Source: CAIMWS01 sp964409245
GTDB taxonomy: Bacteria > Verrucomicrobiota > Verrucomicrobiia > Limisphaerales > UBA1319
Direction of reading: 5' to 3'
DNA: 64,000 nt
Assembly: GCA_964409245.1 (NCBI GenBank)
Contig: CAYPCQ010000003.1
Coordinates: 62,001 to 126,000 of the forward strand
Part shown: positions 42,620 through 50,913 of the stretch, piece after piece
Layout: every line of letters begins with the position of its first letter
Position numbering within the stretch: position 1 is the stretch's first letter
Notes under the pieces: generated by a model
Database searches by the model: none
Seen by the model: only the letters and a program-made list of their open reading frames with translations
What the model was told of the DNA's origin: nothing
Translations under genes and position numbers: made by a program

Positions 42620-43942
42620 CTAAATGCTTTCGGGCAGCACCCAGGGTTTGCGGCGTTCCCGGTCCAGATAAGTATTTGCCTCCGGATCGTCCGGGAAAAC
42701 CTCCTTGACCGGATTCCATTTCAATTTACGGCCCAGCAGCCGGGCGATATTGCCCAGGTGGCAGACGGTGGCGGAGCGATGGCCTATTTCCACATCGGCG
42801 ATCGGTTTTTGGCGGGACTTGATGCATTCGATCCAATTCTTGAGGTGGTCGGCGCTTTTTTGGAGATGGATTTCGTTTTCCTTGATGGGTTCCTCGGCTA
42901 GTTCCTCAGGATCGGACTTGCAGATGGCCCGATCAATCGTCAGCGTCCCTTTTTCGCCCATGAAGACCGCCCCTCCAGCCGGGCCATTAGCCAATTCCAT
43001 GATGATATCGCCCGGATATCGGTAAAACAGCTTCGGCTCCCGGCAGATGCCATCACCGCGCTTCTGCGGCTCCGCAGCGGTGTAAGTGGGCAGCTTGAGT
43101 GCCGGACCATCGGTCCAGATTTCGACCGGCCCGGAATCATCCATGCCCAAGGCCCACTGCACCTGGTCAAAGCCGTGGCTGCCCCAACCGGTCATTTCCC
43201 CGCCGGAGAAATGGCGGAAAGACAACCATCCGGGATTGGCCCGGGGCTGGTATAAATCTGAATTGAAAGCGACCAGCGGAGCGGGGCCGCACCACATTTC
43301 CCAGTCCAATTCCGAGGGGATTGGCTGGGCTGGCAGGCCATAACCCCAAGGGGACGGGTAATTGTAGGCGATCACGCGGCTGATTTTCCCCAAGCGCTGG
43401 TTGCGGATCAATTCGCAGCCGCGCCGGTTCGCCTCCATGGAGCGTTGCTGGCTGCCGGTCTGAAAAACCCGCCCATATTTCCGGACCGCCTGCACGATCA
43501 TCCGGCCTTCCTTGATGGTCAAGCTCATCGGTTTTTCCACATACAGATCCTTGCCGGCCTGGCAGGCATGCAGGCAGATCAAAATCCGCCATTGTTCCGG
43601 GGTGGCTGTGACTACGGCATCTACATCTTTACGTTCCAGCAGGCGCCGATAATCCTGGTATGGCTCGGCCTGCAATTTTTTGCCCATTTCGCGGGCTCGC
43701 GGCAGGTTTACGTCTGCCACCGCCACAAACCTGGCCACCGGCATCCGGTTCAGGAAACTCACCACTGATCCCCCTTGCCGGCCCACCCCAATTCCTGCCA
43801 CTCCAATACGGTCATTGGCTCCCGGACGTCCGGGAGCGGCCAGAACATGGGATGAAATAAAGTCAGGGATGGCCAAGCCTGCGGCGCCCATCAAGGCTCC
43901 GCTGCGGATGAAACTTCTCCGGTTCAGTTTTGGATGATTCAT
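42620..43942 (-). CDS. Tat-exported Gfo/Idh/MocA-family oxidoreductase
   Basis: A 440-residue protein with a Tat leader (NRRSFIRSGALMGAAGLA), a Rossmann NAD(P)-binding start (IGVAGIGVGRQGG), the family EKP motif (DLYVEKPMSL) and the C-terminal substrate domain (GGEMTGWGSHGFDQVQWALG). Exported members are very common in Planctomycetes and Verrucomicrobia and are thought to act on sugars or cyclitols with a tightly held cofactor. The substrate is unknown. A TAGAAT box (43953-43948) lies 5 bases before the ATG with TTGGCC 18 bases further up, so its transcript may be leaderless or nearly so. Confidence 0.88.
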   Translation of the reverse strand: MNHPKLNRRSFIRSGALMGAAGLAIPDFISSHVLAAPGRPGANDRIGVAGIGVGRQGGSVVSFLNRMPVARFVAVADVNLPRAREMGKKLQAEPYQDYRRLLERKDVDAVVTATPEQWRILICLHACQAGKDLYVEKPMSLTIKEGRMIVQAVRKYGRVFQTGSQQRSMEANRRGCELIRNQRLGKISRVIAYNYPSPWGYGLPAQPIPSELDWEMWCGPAPLVAFNSDLYQPRANPGWLSFRHFSGGEMTGWGSHGFDQVQWALGMDDSGPVEIWTDGPALKLPTYTAAEPQKRGDGICREPKLFYRYPGDIIMELANGPAGGAVFMGEKGTLTIDRAICKSDPEELAEEPIKENEIHLQKSADHLKNWIECIKSRQKPIADVEIGHRSATVCHLGNIARLLGRKLKWNPVKEVFPDDPEANTYLDRERRKPWVLPESI

Positions 43943-43947
43943 GCACT

Positions 43948-43977
43948 ATTCTATCCCCCACCCAGGGGCCAGGCCAA
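43948..43977 (-). promoter_or_regulatory. Possible promoter of the Gfo/Idh gene
   Basis: Minus-strand TTGGCC (43977-43972), 18 bases, TAGAAT (43953-43948); five bases then separate the -10 from ATG 43942. Confidence 0.35.
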
Positions 43978-44029
43978 GCAAAAACGATTCACGCTCTTGC
44001 GCAGCGGTTTTGGGTTCCTGTTTTCGATA

Positions 44030-44058
44030 TTGACCAAAAATATCTTTGGACATACCAT
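44030..44058 (+). promoter_or_regulatory. Possible promoter of the triple-LamG gene
   Basis: TTGACC (44030-44035), 17-base spacer, TACCAT (44053-44058). It would give a leader of about 130 bases before ATG 44193, which carries an AAAGGAAACGGA ribosome-binding region. Confidence 0.4.
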
Positions 44059-44192
44059 ATCTGGTCTGGAATTCAAAGGCATCAGGATCTGTGATTTGTT
44101 CCAGAGTTGGGACAGGCAAGTGCCGGGCTTAACGGTTGCTTGCGGATGCGGTTTTGGATTTCAAAGCGCAAAACATCATGAAAGGAAACGGA

Positions 44193-47100
44193 ATGTTGAA
44201 CTATAAAACTCCAATGCGAGCCTTTTTGCTGACCGGCTTGCTGGGCGCTTTTACCAGCGGCCAGGCGGCCAGCATACTCCTGCCGGCCGATGCCGCCGGG
44301 CCCTTGGGTTCGGCCAGCGCACCAGGATTCCTGGTCCGCACAGTGCAAGGCCCTCAAACGCCTGCTTTGGCCAATAGCGTGATGCGGGCCGTCCGGCAGT
44401 TGAATGGCACCTTGCTGGACGCCGATGGAAACCCGGTTGTCAATGAGGCCATTGCCGGACCCAACGCGGACGGAGGATACACCCTCGACGCGGTGGGATT
44501 TGAAAGGGATGGAACCTCCCCCATGGATGTCAAGGACGACACCGGCACGGTGATCGCCAGTTTTTATAACACTACTTTTCCAGGAATTCCGGGCACGGGA
44601 GGGCACACCGATAATTTTGCGGTTGAGGTTCTGGGCTACCTGCAATTAGCCAAAGGCACCCATGTGCTGGGCCTCAGCGTCAGTTCAGACCGCACCGACG
44701 TGAACAACGACGACGCCTATTCCCTGTATGTCAGCGCCAATCCGCGTGATTTTTTTGCCACCAAAATAATGGAGTACCAGCGGGCCGGCGCTCCTTTTGG
44801 CGGCAACCAGCACATCGAAAACCAGTTCACCGTGGAAGCCCCGGTGGCGGGGATTTATCCCATCCGCCTGGTGTATGCCCAAACCGGACTGGGCGCGAAT
44901 CTGGTGCTGTATTCCATCGATGAGAGCACCAGCGAGCGCATCCAGATGAACGATCCGAGCGATCCCCGGACGATCAAGTCCTATACCGTCAGTTCCGTGG
45001 CCAAGGCGAGCGCTCCCGCAGTGGCGGAAGTCAGCCCGCTCCCCGGCTCAGAAGGGATTCCCGCCGCGGATGCCATCAAAGCTTTGCTGGTGGATGGCAA
45101 GACCACGGTATCCGCAGATAAAGTAAAGCTGTTCTTAAACAACGTCCAGGTGACGCCACAAAAAATCGCGAAGACCGGCAACCAACTCAGTGTCGAGTAT
45201 AGCCCCAACGCCAGCCGGCCGGATAAAAACAACCTCGTTCGCCTGGAGTTTACCGATTCGGCGAATACGACCTATACCAATAGCTGGCAGTTTGGCATTA
45301 CGGTCGGCGGCGGATCCTCCACCACGGTGGCTGGACAGTGGGACTTTGACGCGGGCGACCTGCGGGCGACGGTGGGCAAACCGCTGGATTATTTTGATGG
45401 GGCCAACGGAGTCACCAAACAAGGCACCCGGTTTGGGACCACCACCAAACTCGGTGTGGCGGACATCAATGGGCAAGCCGCGAAAGTCATGGAAGTGCCC
45501 GGCGACCTGGATCCCAATGCTGGTTACCTGATGAACCATGGCATCGCTCCCAATGGCGGCGGCACGCGCGTGAACCAGTGGACGCTGATCATGGATGTAT
45601 TTGTGGATACTGCCGGGCCGGGTGCGGCCTCGCTGATCCAGATGAGTTCCACCAACCAGAACAACGGGGCCGATGGCGACCTGTTCTGGCAGGGCAGCAA
45701 TTTTGGCCAGGGTGGGAGCGGCTATAATGGCCGCGGCACCTTCACAGCGGGCGCCTGGCACCGGGTGGTCGCCGCTTATGATGAAGCGGCCTCGCCGCCA
45801 GTGGTAACCAAGTATGTGGATGGGATCAAGCAGGATGACTGGACCGCCAATCAAGGTTTGGATGCTCCCCGCCGCACCCTGGCCCCGATGGCGATCCTTT
45901 TCGCCGATGGACAGAAGGACGAGCGCCGTAAAATGTGGGTCAACAGCATTCAAATCCGCGCCGGCAAATTGAGCGACGCGGAAATGGTGGCCTTGGGTGG
46001 CCCATCCGCCAGCGGCATTCCGCAGGTCATTCCTCAAAGCACGGTTACCGGGCAATGGGACTTTGAATTTGGCGATCTCGGCGCCACCATAGGCAAACCT
46101 CTGGAATACTTCGATGGCGCGGATGGCCTGACCAAAGCGGGCACCGAATTCGGTGTCACCACCGACCTGGGCGTGTCCGATATCAACGGCCAGCCCGCCA
46201 AGGTCATGAAAGTTCCGGGCGACCTGGCCCCCAATGTTGGCTACCTCATGGATCATCGCATCGCCCCCAATGGCGGCGGCACCCGCGTGAATCAATACAC
46301 CCTGATCATGGACGTGTATATCGCCACCACGGGACCAGGTGCGGCTTCTTTGATCCAGGTCAGTTCCACCAATTTGGATAACAAAGCGGATGGCGACCTG
46401 TTCTGGCAGGGTAATAATTTTGGCCAGGGTGGCGGCGGCTATAATGGCCGCGGAACCTTCACCGCGGGCGCCTGGCACCGGGTCATTGCCGCCTATGATG
46501 AGGCGGCTTCGCCCCCGGTGGTTTCGAAGTTCGTGGACGGCATCAAGCAGGATGATTGGACCGCCAATCAAGGGTTGGACGCTCCCCGGCGGGCCATGCT
46601 GGCCAAGGCCATCCTGTTCGCCGACGGTCAGGCGGACGAGCGGCGGATCATGTGGGTCAGTTCCATCCAGGTGCGCGCTGGCAAGATCAGCGATGCCGAA
46701 GCCGTGGTCCTGGGCGGGCCCACCGCCAGCGGCATTCCGGTGGTCATTCCCAAGAGCAACGTGACCGGCCAGTGGGATTTCACCTTTGGCGATCTCGGCG
46801 CCACGATTGGCAAGCCGCTGGAATATTTCGACGGAGCGGATGGCTTGACCAAGGCGGGAACCTTGTTTGGAACCAACACCGACCTCGGTATCGCCGACCT
46901 CAACGGGCAGCCGGTTCGGGTCATGCAGGTTCCGGGCGACCTGGCTCCCAACGTGGGATACCTGATGGATCACGGTATTTCCCCGAACGGTGGCGGGACG
47001 CGGGTGAACCAATATACACTGATCATGGATCTCTTCATTGATACGGCCGGGCCTGGCGCGGCTTCGCTCATCCAGGTCAGCTCCACCAACCTGGACAATA

Positions 47101-47681
47101 AAGCCGATGGCGACCTCTTCTGGCAGGGCGGCAACTTCGGCCAGGGTGGCAGCGGATATAACGGCACCGGGATCTTCACGGCCGGTGCCTGGCACCGGGT
47201 CATTGCCGCTTACGATGAAGCGGCGAAACCGCCGGTGGTCACCAAGTTTGTCGATGGGATCAAACAGGATGATTGGACCGCCAACCAAGGCCTGGATAAT
47301 CCGCGGAGAGCGATGCTGCCCAAGGCCATCCTCTTTGCCGATGGCCAGGCGGACGAGCGGCGAGTCATGTGGGTCAGCTCGGTCCAAGTCCGTTCCGGCA
47401 AATTGAGCGATGCGGAAATGGTTGCGCTGGGTGGCCCCTCCGCCAGCAAGATCCCGGTCCTCATCACCGGGGTGATTGCTCCGGAAATACCGCCTTCGCT
47501 TTCCATTGGTTTAAGCGGGGGCTCGGTGACCATCTCCTGGCCGCAGGATGCCACGGGCTATAAATTGGAATCAACCAGCACCTTGACCAGTCCATCGTGG
47601 ACCGAGGTTACGGGCGCTGCCAACAACTCGGCCACCGTGCAGGTCAAGGCGGGAGGCCAATTCTTCCGGCTTAAGAAGTAA
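44193..47681 (+). CDS. Secreted protein with three 239-residue LamG-like repeats
   Basis: 1162 residues. Signal peptide MRAFLLTGLLGAFTSGQA, then a ~150-residue beta-rich domain (with GGHTDNFAVEVLGYLQLAKG), and an Ig-like segment (about 265-375, SPLPGSEGIPAADAIKALLV). Three near-identical concanavalin/LamG-like units then start at residues 381, 620 and 859, each opening GQWDF and ending MVALGGPSASGIP or similar. A C-terminal beta domain ends in GGQFFRLKK, a pattern seen at the end of many verrucomicrobial secreted proteins. LamG folds often bind glycans, so surface adhesion or substrate binding is likely. The chosen ATG has the best ribosome-binding sequence; ATG 44178 is an in-frame alternative. 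Confidence 0.8.
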   Translation: MLNYKTPMRAFLLTGLLGAFTSGQAASILLPADAAGPLGSASAPGFLVRTVQGPQTPALANSVMRAVRQLNGTLLDADGNPVVNEAIAGPNADGGYTLDAVGFERDGTSPMDVKDDTGTVIASFYNTTFPGIPGTGGHTDNFAVEVLGYLQLAKGTHVLGLSVSSDRTDVNNDDAYSLYVSANPRDFFATKIMEYQRAGAPFGGNQHIENQFTVEAPVAGIYPIRLVYAQTGLGANLVLYSIDESTSERIQMNDPSDPRTIKSYTVSSVAKASAPAVAEVSPLPGSEGIPAADAIKALLVDGKTTVSADKVKLFLNNVQVTPQKIAKTGNQLSVEYSPNASRPDKNNLVRLEFTDSANTTYTNSWQFGITVGGGSSTTVAGQWDFDAGDLRATVGKPLDYFDGANGVTKQGTRFGTTTKLGVADINGQAAKVMEVPGDLDPNAGYLMNHGIAPNGGGTRVNQWTLIMDVFVDTAGPGAASLIQMSSTNQNNGADGDLFWQGSNFGQGGSGYNGRGTFTAGAWHRVVAAYDEAASPPVVTKYVDGIKQDDWTANQGLDAPRRTLAPMAILFADGQKDERRKMWVNSIQIRAGKLSDAEMVALGGPSASGIPQVIPQSTVTGQWDFEFGDLGATIGKPLEYFDGADGLTKAGTEFGVTTDLGVSDINGQPAKVMKVPGDLAPNVGYLMDHRIAPNGGGTRVNQYTLIMDVYIATTGPGAASLIQVSSTNLDNKADGDLFWQGNNFGQGGGGYNGRGTFTAGAWHRVIAAYDEAASPPVVSKFVDGIKQDDWTANQGLDAPRRAMLAKAILFADGQADERRIMWVSSIQVRAGKISDAEAVVLGGPTASGIPVVIPKSNVTGQWDFTFGDLGATIGKPLEYFDGADGLTKAGTLFGTNTDLGIADLNGQPVRVMQVPGDLAPNVGYLMDHGISPNGGGTRVNQYTLIMDLFIDTAGPGAASLIQVSSTNLDNKADGDLFWQGGNFGQGGSGYNGTGIFTAGAWHRVIAAYDEAAKPPVVTKFVDGIKQDDWTANQGLDNPRRAMLPKAILFADGQADERRVMWVSSVQVRSGKLSDAEMVALGGPSASKIPVLITGVIAPEIPPSLSIGLSGGSVTISWPQDATGYKLESTSTLTSPSWTEVTGAANNSATVQVKAGGQFFRLKK
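45333..47483 (+). repeat. Three tandem 717-base coding repeats
   Basis: Units begin at 45333, 46050 and 46767, exactly 717 bases (239 codons) apart. The protein copies are nearly the same, while DNA differs at many third positions, so the duplication is not recent or has been kept by selection. Confidence 0.85.
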
Positions 47682-47732
47682 AAAGCGGACTTGCGATTGC
47701 CTGGCGGTTCAGCCCGCCTGACAATTTTTTTC

Positions 47733-47765
47733 AAACGGCTGGCGGTTTTCGCCAGCCGTTTTTTT
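47733..47765 (+). terminator. Strong rho-independent terminator after the LamG gene
   Basis: Perfect 12-base stem (47733-47744 AAACGGCTGGCG with 47750-47761), 5-base loop, T run through 47765. It is 52 bases past the stop codon. Confidence 0.93.
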
Positions 47766-48004
47766 GTCCCCCGGACCGAATGGGTGGCCGCAATCCGGAA
47801 CGCCAATCTCAAGCTTGCATTTGGGGCAGCGAGCAGCAAGACTCACCGGCAGTCATGGGCAGTGTTGAGAAAGCGAACTCCTGTCAGGACCGGCTGCGGA
47901 TGACCGGCGAATCCCATTGCCCCATTCCGCTGCCAGGTCTGAGGGGGTTTTCACCATGGCGGCGGGAATATTCCGCCGGAAGGGCTTCTGCTGGCTCGTA
48001 GGCC
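47766..48004. other. Intergenic region before the AlgI-like gene
   Basis: No convincing gene, repeat or clear promoter is seen between the terminator and the ATG of the AlgI-like gene. Short ORFs here extend antisense or out of frame into the acetyltransferase gene. Confidence 0.35.
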
Positions 48005-49411
48005 ATGGTTTTCACCACCCAGATTTTCGTTTTCTATTTTCTGCCAGTATTCCTGCTGGTTTATTACAACCTGCCTTGCGGTTGGCGCAATGTCTGGATC
48101 ACCCTGGCCAGCTATGTTTTTTACGGTTGGTGGGAGCCGTGGTTCACCGGCCTCATGCTGTTCACCACGGTCCTGGACTTCCTGTGGGGCAAGGTCATCA
48201 CCCGGCCCCGCGCCACCCCGCTTCAGCGAAAGCTCGCGGTGCTGGCCTGCGTGGTGACGAATCTGAGCTTCCTGGGGTTTTTCAAGTATTACATGTTCGC
48301 CGCGGGGACGTTGAACCAAATCCTGGCGGCGGTTGGGGCCAGGCAATTCCATGTGCTGGAGGTGATCCTTCCCATTGGCATTTCGTTTTACACGTTCCAT
48401 TCCCTCACCTACATCCTGGATTTGTATCGCGGGCACGCTACCCCGGCGAAGTCGTTTTCGGTATTCTCCGCCTTTGTGGCGCTGTTTCCTGACCTGGTGG
48501 CGGGGCCGATCATCCGTTACAAGACGCTGGCCGAGCAATTGCACGAGCGCGAACACACGGTGCCGCGGTTCGCTGCCGGCGTGGCCATCTTCATCGCTGG
48601 ATTCGCGAAGAAGATCCTGCTGGCCAATCCGTGCGGGCAGGTGGCGGATTCGGTGTTCAATGCGGCTTATCCATGCGCGCTGGATGCCTGGACCGGGGTG
48701 GTGGCTTACGCTTTCCAAATCTACTTCGACTTCTGTGGTTACTCGGACATGGCCGTGGGGCTGGGGCGGATGCTGGGCTTCGAATTCCTGAAGAATTTCG
48801 ACGCGCCGTATCGGTCGGAAAGCATCACGGAGCTTTGGCGGCGCTGGCACATCTCGCTGTCAAGCGTCCTGCGGGATTATTTGTATATTGCGCTGGGCGG
48901 CAACCGGAAGGGGGAGGGTCGCACGTATTTCAATCTCGCAGTGGTGGTGCTGCTGGGCGGCTTGTGGCACGGCGCGAAGTGGAACTTTGTGATGTGGGGC
49001 GCCTTCCACGGATTGCTTCTGGCCGCCGAAAGGTGGCGGGGCAAACTGAGCTTTTATGGCACACTGCCGCGGCCGGGACGGATTGGCCTGACCTTTCTCC
49101 TGGTGCTGTTCTCGTGGGTGTTGTTCCGGGCGGACAATCTGACGCTGGCCGTGGAATACTTCCAAGCGATGCTCGGCCTCGGCCCGGCCGGGAACACGGC
49201 CCCGTTGCTGGCCGCCACGATTTACACCCCGTACCACCTGCTCATTTTAACCGTTTGCGCGGGACTGGTATTTCAACCCTTGCAGGCACATGACTGGGCT
49301 ATGTCGCCGGTGACCTGGGGGCGGACAGCCTTGCTGGTGCCGTTGTTCGTCCTCTCGCTCATGGCGATGTTTGCCCAGGACTTCAACCCCTTCCTCTATT
49401 TCCAGTTCTGA
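48005..49411 (+). CDS. MBOAT-family O-acyltransferase (AlgI-like)
   Basis: A 468-residue polytopic membrane protein. Family motifs are clear: FQIYFDFCGYSDMAVGLGRM, ELWRRWHISLSSVLRDYLYI (His282) and LLGGLWHGAKWNFVMWGAFH (His322, the conserved catalytic-type His). AlgI-type proteins move acetyl groups across the membrane for O-acetylation of exported polysaccharides. The next gene is an AlgX/AlgJ-like partner that starts immediately at the stop codon. No alginate polymerase, epimerase or export genes are present, so the polymer acetylated is not identified; it may be cell wall, cellulose-like or another exopolysaccharide. Confidence 0.92.
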   Translation: MVFTTQIFVFYFLPVFLLVYYNLPCGWRNVWITLASYVFYGWWEPWFTGLMLFTTVLDFLWGKVITRPRATPLQRKLAVLACVVTNLSFLGFFKYYMFAAGTLNQILAAVGARQFHVLEVILPIGISFYTFHSLTYILDLYRGHATPAKSFSVFSAFVALFPDLVAGPIIRYKTLAEQLHEREHTVPRFAAGVAIFIAGFAKKILLANPCGQVADSVFNAAYPCALDAWTGVVAYAFQIYFDFCGYSDMAVGLGRMLGFEFLKNFDAPYRSESITELWRRWHISLSSVLRDYLYIALGGNRKGEGRTYFNLAVVVLLGGLWHGAKWNFVMWGAFHGLLLAAERWRGKLSFYGTLPRPGRIGLTFLLVLFSWVLFRADNLTLAVEYFQAMLGLGPAGNTAPLLAATIYTPYHLLILTVCAGLVFQPLQAHDWAMSPVTWGRTALLVPLFVLSLMAMFAQDFNPFLYFQF

Positions 49412-49417
49412 GTGGCC

Positions 49418-50644
49418 ATGAAACGTCTCCGCGATCCCCAGTGGTTCCTGATCCTGATGTTCCTCGGGATCATCGGCAGCGTGCCATTGATCCAAATGGT
49501 GGTCGAAGTCCGCCAGGAGGAGGGTATGCGAGTGTTTGAAGTGTTCCACCAAAAACCCACCGCGGCCAGCTTGCGCGCCTACGAGCGAAGTTTGGAAGCA
49601 GCCAATTGGGCGGCGCGGGCGAGCCGGCCCTGGATGCAGTTCGCCCAGTTTGAGTGGCTGAAGGACGGCGGAGCAAAGGCGGCCATCGGAGGTGCGGGGT
49701 GGTATTTCTACAAACCCGGATTGAATTACATGCTGGCCCGGCCCGAGCGGGCGAAGGTGGCCGGCACCACCAATGATCCGCTCCCGGCCATTGTGGATTT
49801 TCGCAATCAACTGGCGGCGCGTGGCATCCGGCTCGTGGTTATGCCGGCGCCGAACAAGGAAAGCGTGTATCCGGACCGTTTGACGCCGCGGGCTGAGGCC
49901 TTGCGCGGGGTGCTGGCCTCCCGCACCCAAGACCTGCTGGATCGGCTGCGCGCGGCCAACGTCGAAGTCATCGACTTGTTTAAAGGATTCAGCCAGGCGC
50001 GCCAAACTTCAGGTTCCGCCTCCCAGGCTTCGCTGTATCTGGCGCAGGACACCCATTGGTCGCCAGCCGGTGTTGAGTTGGCGGCCAAGGTGGCGGCGGG
50101 CCGCCTCCTCGAGTTGGGCTGGGTGCGGCCCGGGTTGGTCGATTACAGCGGGCGGCCCGCGCCGGTGGAGAGGTTGGGCGATGTATTGCGCATGCTGCAA
50201 GTGCCGGCGATGGAGCGCTGCGTAAAGCCCGAAACCGTGCCGTGTGTCCAGGTGGTCCGCCGCGACAACGGCGAGCCATACCAGGAGGGTGCGGACGCGG
50301 AGATTCTGGTGTTGGGCGACAGCTTCACGCGGATCTACCAGCGGGATGAGCCGGGGGTGGCGGGTTTTATCGCGCACCTGGCCAAAGAACTCAAACAACC
50401 CTTGATGTCATTGGTCAACGACGGTGGAGGGGCCACGCTGGTGCGCCAGGAACTTCAAGGGCGTCCCGCGTTCCTTAAGAACAAGAAGGTGGTGCTTTGG
50501 GAATTCGTTGAAAGGGATATCGGCCTCGGTCTCGAAGGCTGGAAGCTCGTGCCCTTGCCGCCTCCGGTGTCACCGAATTCGCCTGGCCTCGTTACAGATC
50601 CGGCGGCTTTGCGCCAGCCAAAGGCGCCACCAAAGGCGAATTAG
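49418..50644 (+). CDS. AlgX/AlgJ-like SGNH-type acetyltransferase
   Basis: A 408-residue protein with an N-terminal membrane anchor (WFLILMFLGIIGSVPLIQMV). It has the AlgX/AlgJ/DltD-like SGNH catalytic elements: Asp211-x-His213 in AQDTHWSPAG and the nucleophile Ser302 in LVLGDSFTRIYQ. It should be exported and take acetyl from the AlgI-like protein to a polysaccharide. ATG 49418 is used; GTG 49412 directly after the upstream stop is possible. The last ~30 residues are Pro-rich. The 269 bases after it (50645-50913) show no convincing gene. Confidence 0.83.
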   Translation: MKRLRDPQWFLILMFLGIIGSVPLIQMVVEVRQEEGMRVFEVFHQKPTAASLRAYERSLEAANWAARASRPWMQFAQFEWLKDGGAKAAIGGAGWYFYKPGLNYMLARPERAKVAGTTNDPLPAIVDFRNQLAARGIRLVVMPAPNKESVYPDRLTPRAEALRGVLASRTQDLLDRLRAANVEVIDLFKGFSQARQTSGSASQASLYLAQDTHWSPAGVELAAKVAAGRLLELGWVRPGLVDYSGRPAPVERLGDVLRMLQVPAMERCVKPETVPCVQVVRRDNGEPYQEGADAEILVLGDSFTRIYQRDEPGVAGFIAHLAKELKQPLMSLVNDGGGATLVRQELQGRPAFLKNKKVVLWEFVERDIGLGLEGWKLVPLPPPVSPNSPGLVTDPAALRQPKAPPKAN

Positions 50645-50913
50645 GTGTCACGGATCAAATCAGGCGGGAATTTCCGTAGGAACCTTATTTTATATACAAA
50701 ATGCAAACCAGTGCGGAAACGACTCACGGAATGGCAAGCCCCTTAGCTGTGGCCCTGCAATTGCCTGCTCGGTCTTTTTACGCAATAATCTGTCTCGCAA
50801 TCACTTCCCTCCCAAGTGCACAAGGACGGCTCGGCAAGGCCGGCCGGCACAAAGCGCCAACAATAGGGACTTTGGGCTTGTTGCGGGCGGGTGGGTAACG
50901 TAGTAAAAGCGCC

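Noticed and set aside
43540..43590. Second copy of the GCCTGCC/GGCAGGC palindrome in the Gfo/Idh gene
   Set aside because: The local GC-rich sequence only partly resembles it, and the encoded ICLHACQAGKDLYVEKP is the normal family motif, so no insertion is needed.
45135..47387. 750-residue open frame on the minus strand opposite the LamG repeats
   Set aside because: Its own threefold repeat pattern merely mirrors the coding repeats; no signal peptide, ribosome-binding sequence or family motif supports it.
50701..50898. 65-residue plus-strand ORF before the S9 peptidase gene
   Set aside because: No ribosome-binding sequence, no motif and implausible composition; probably chance.
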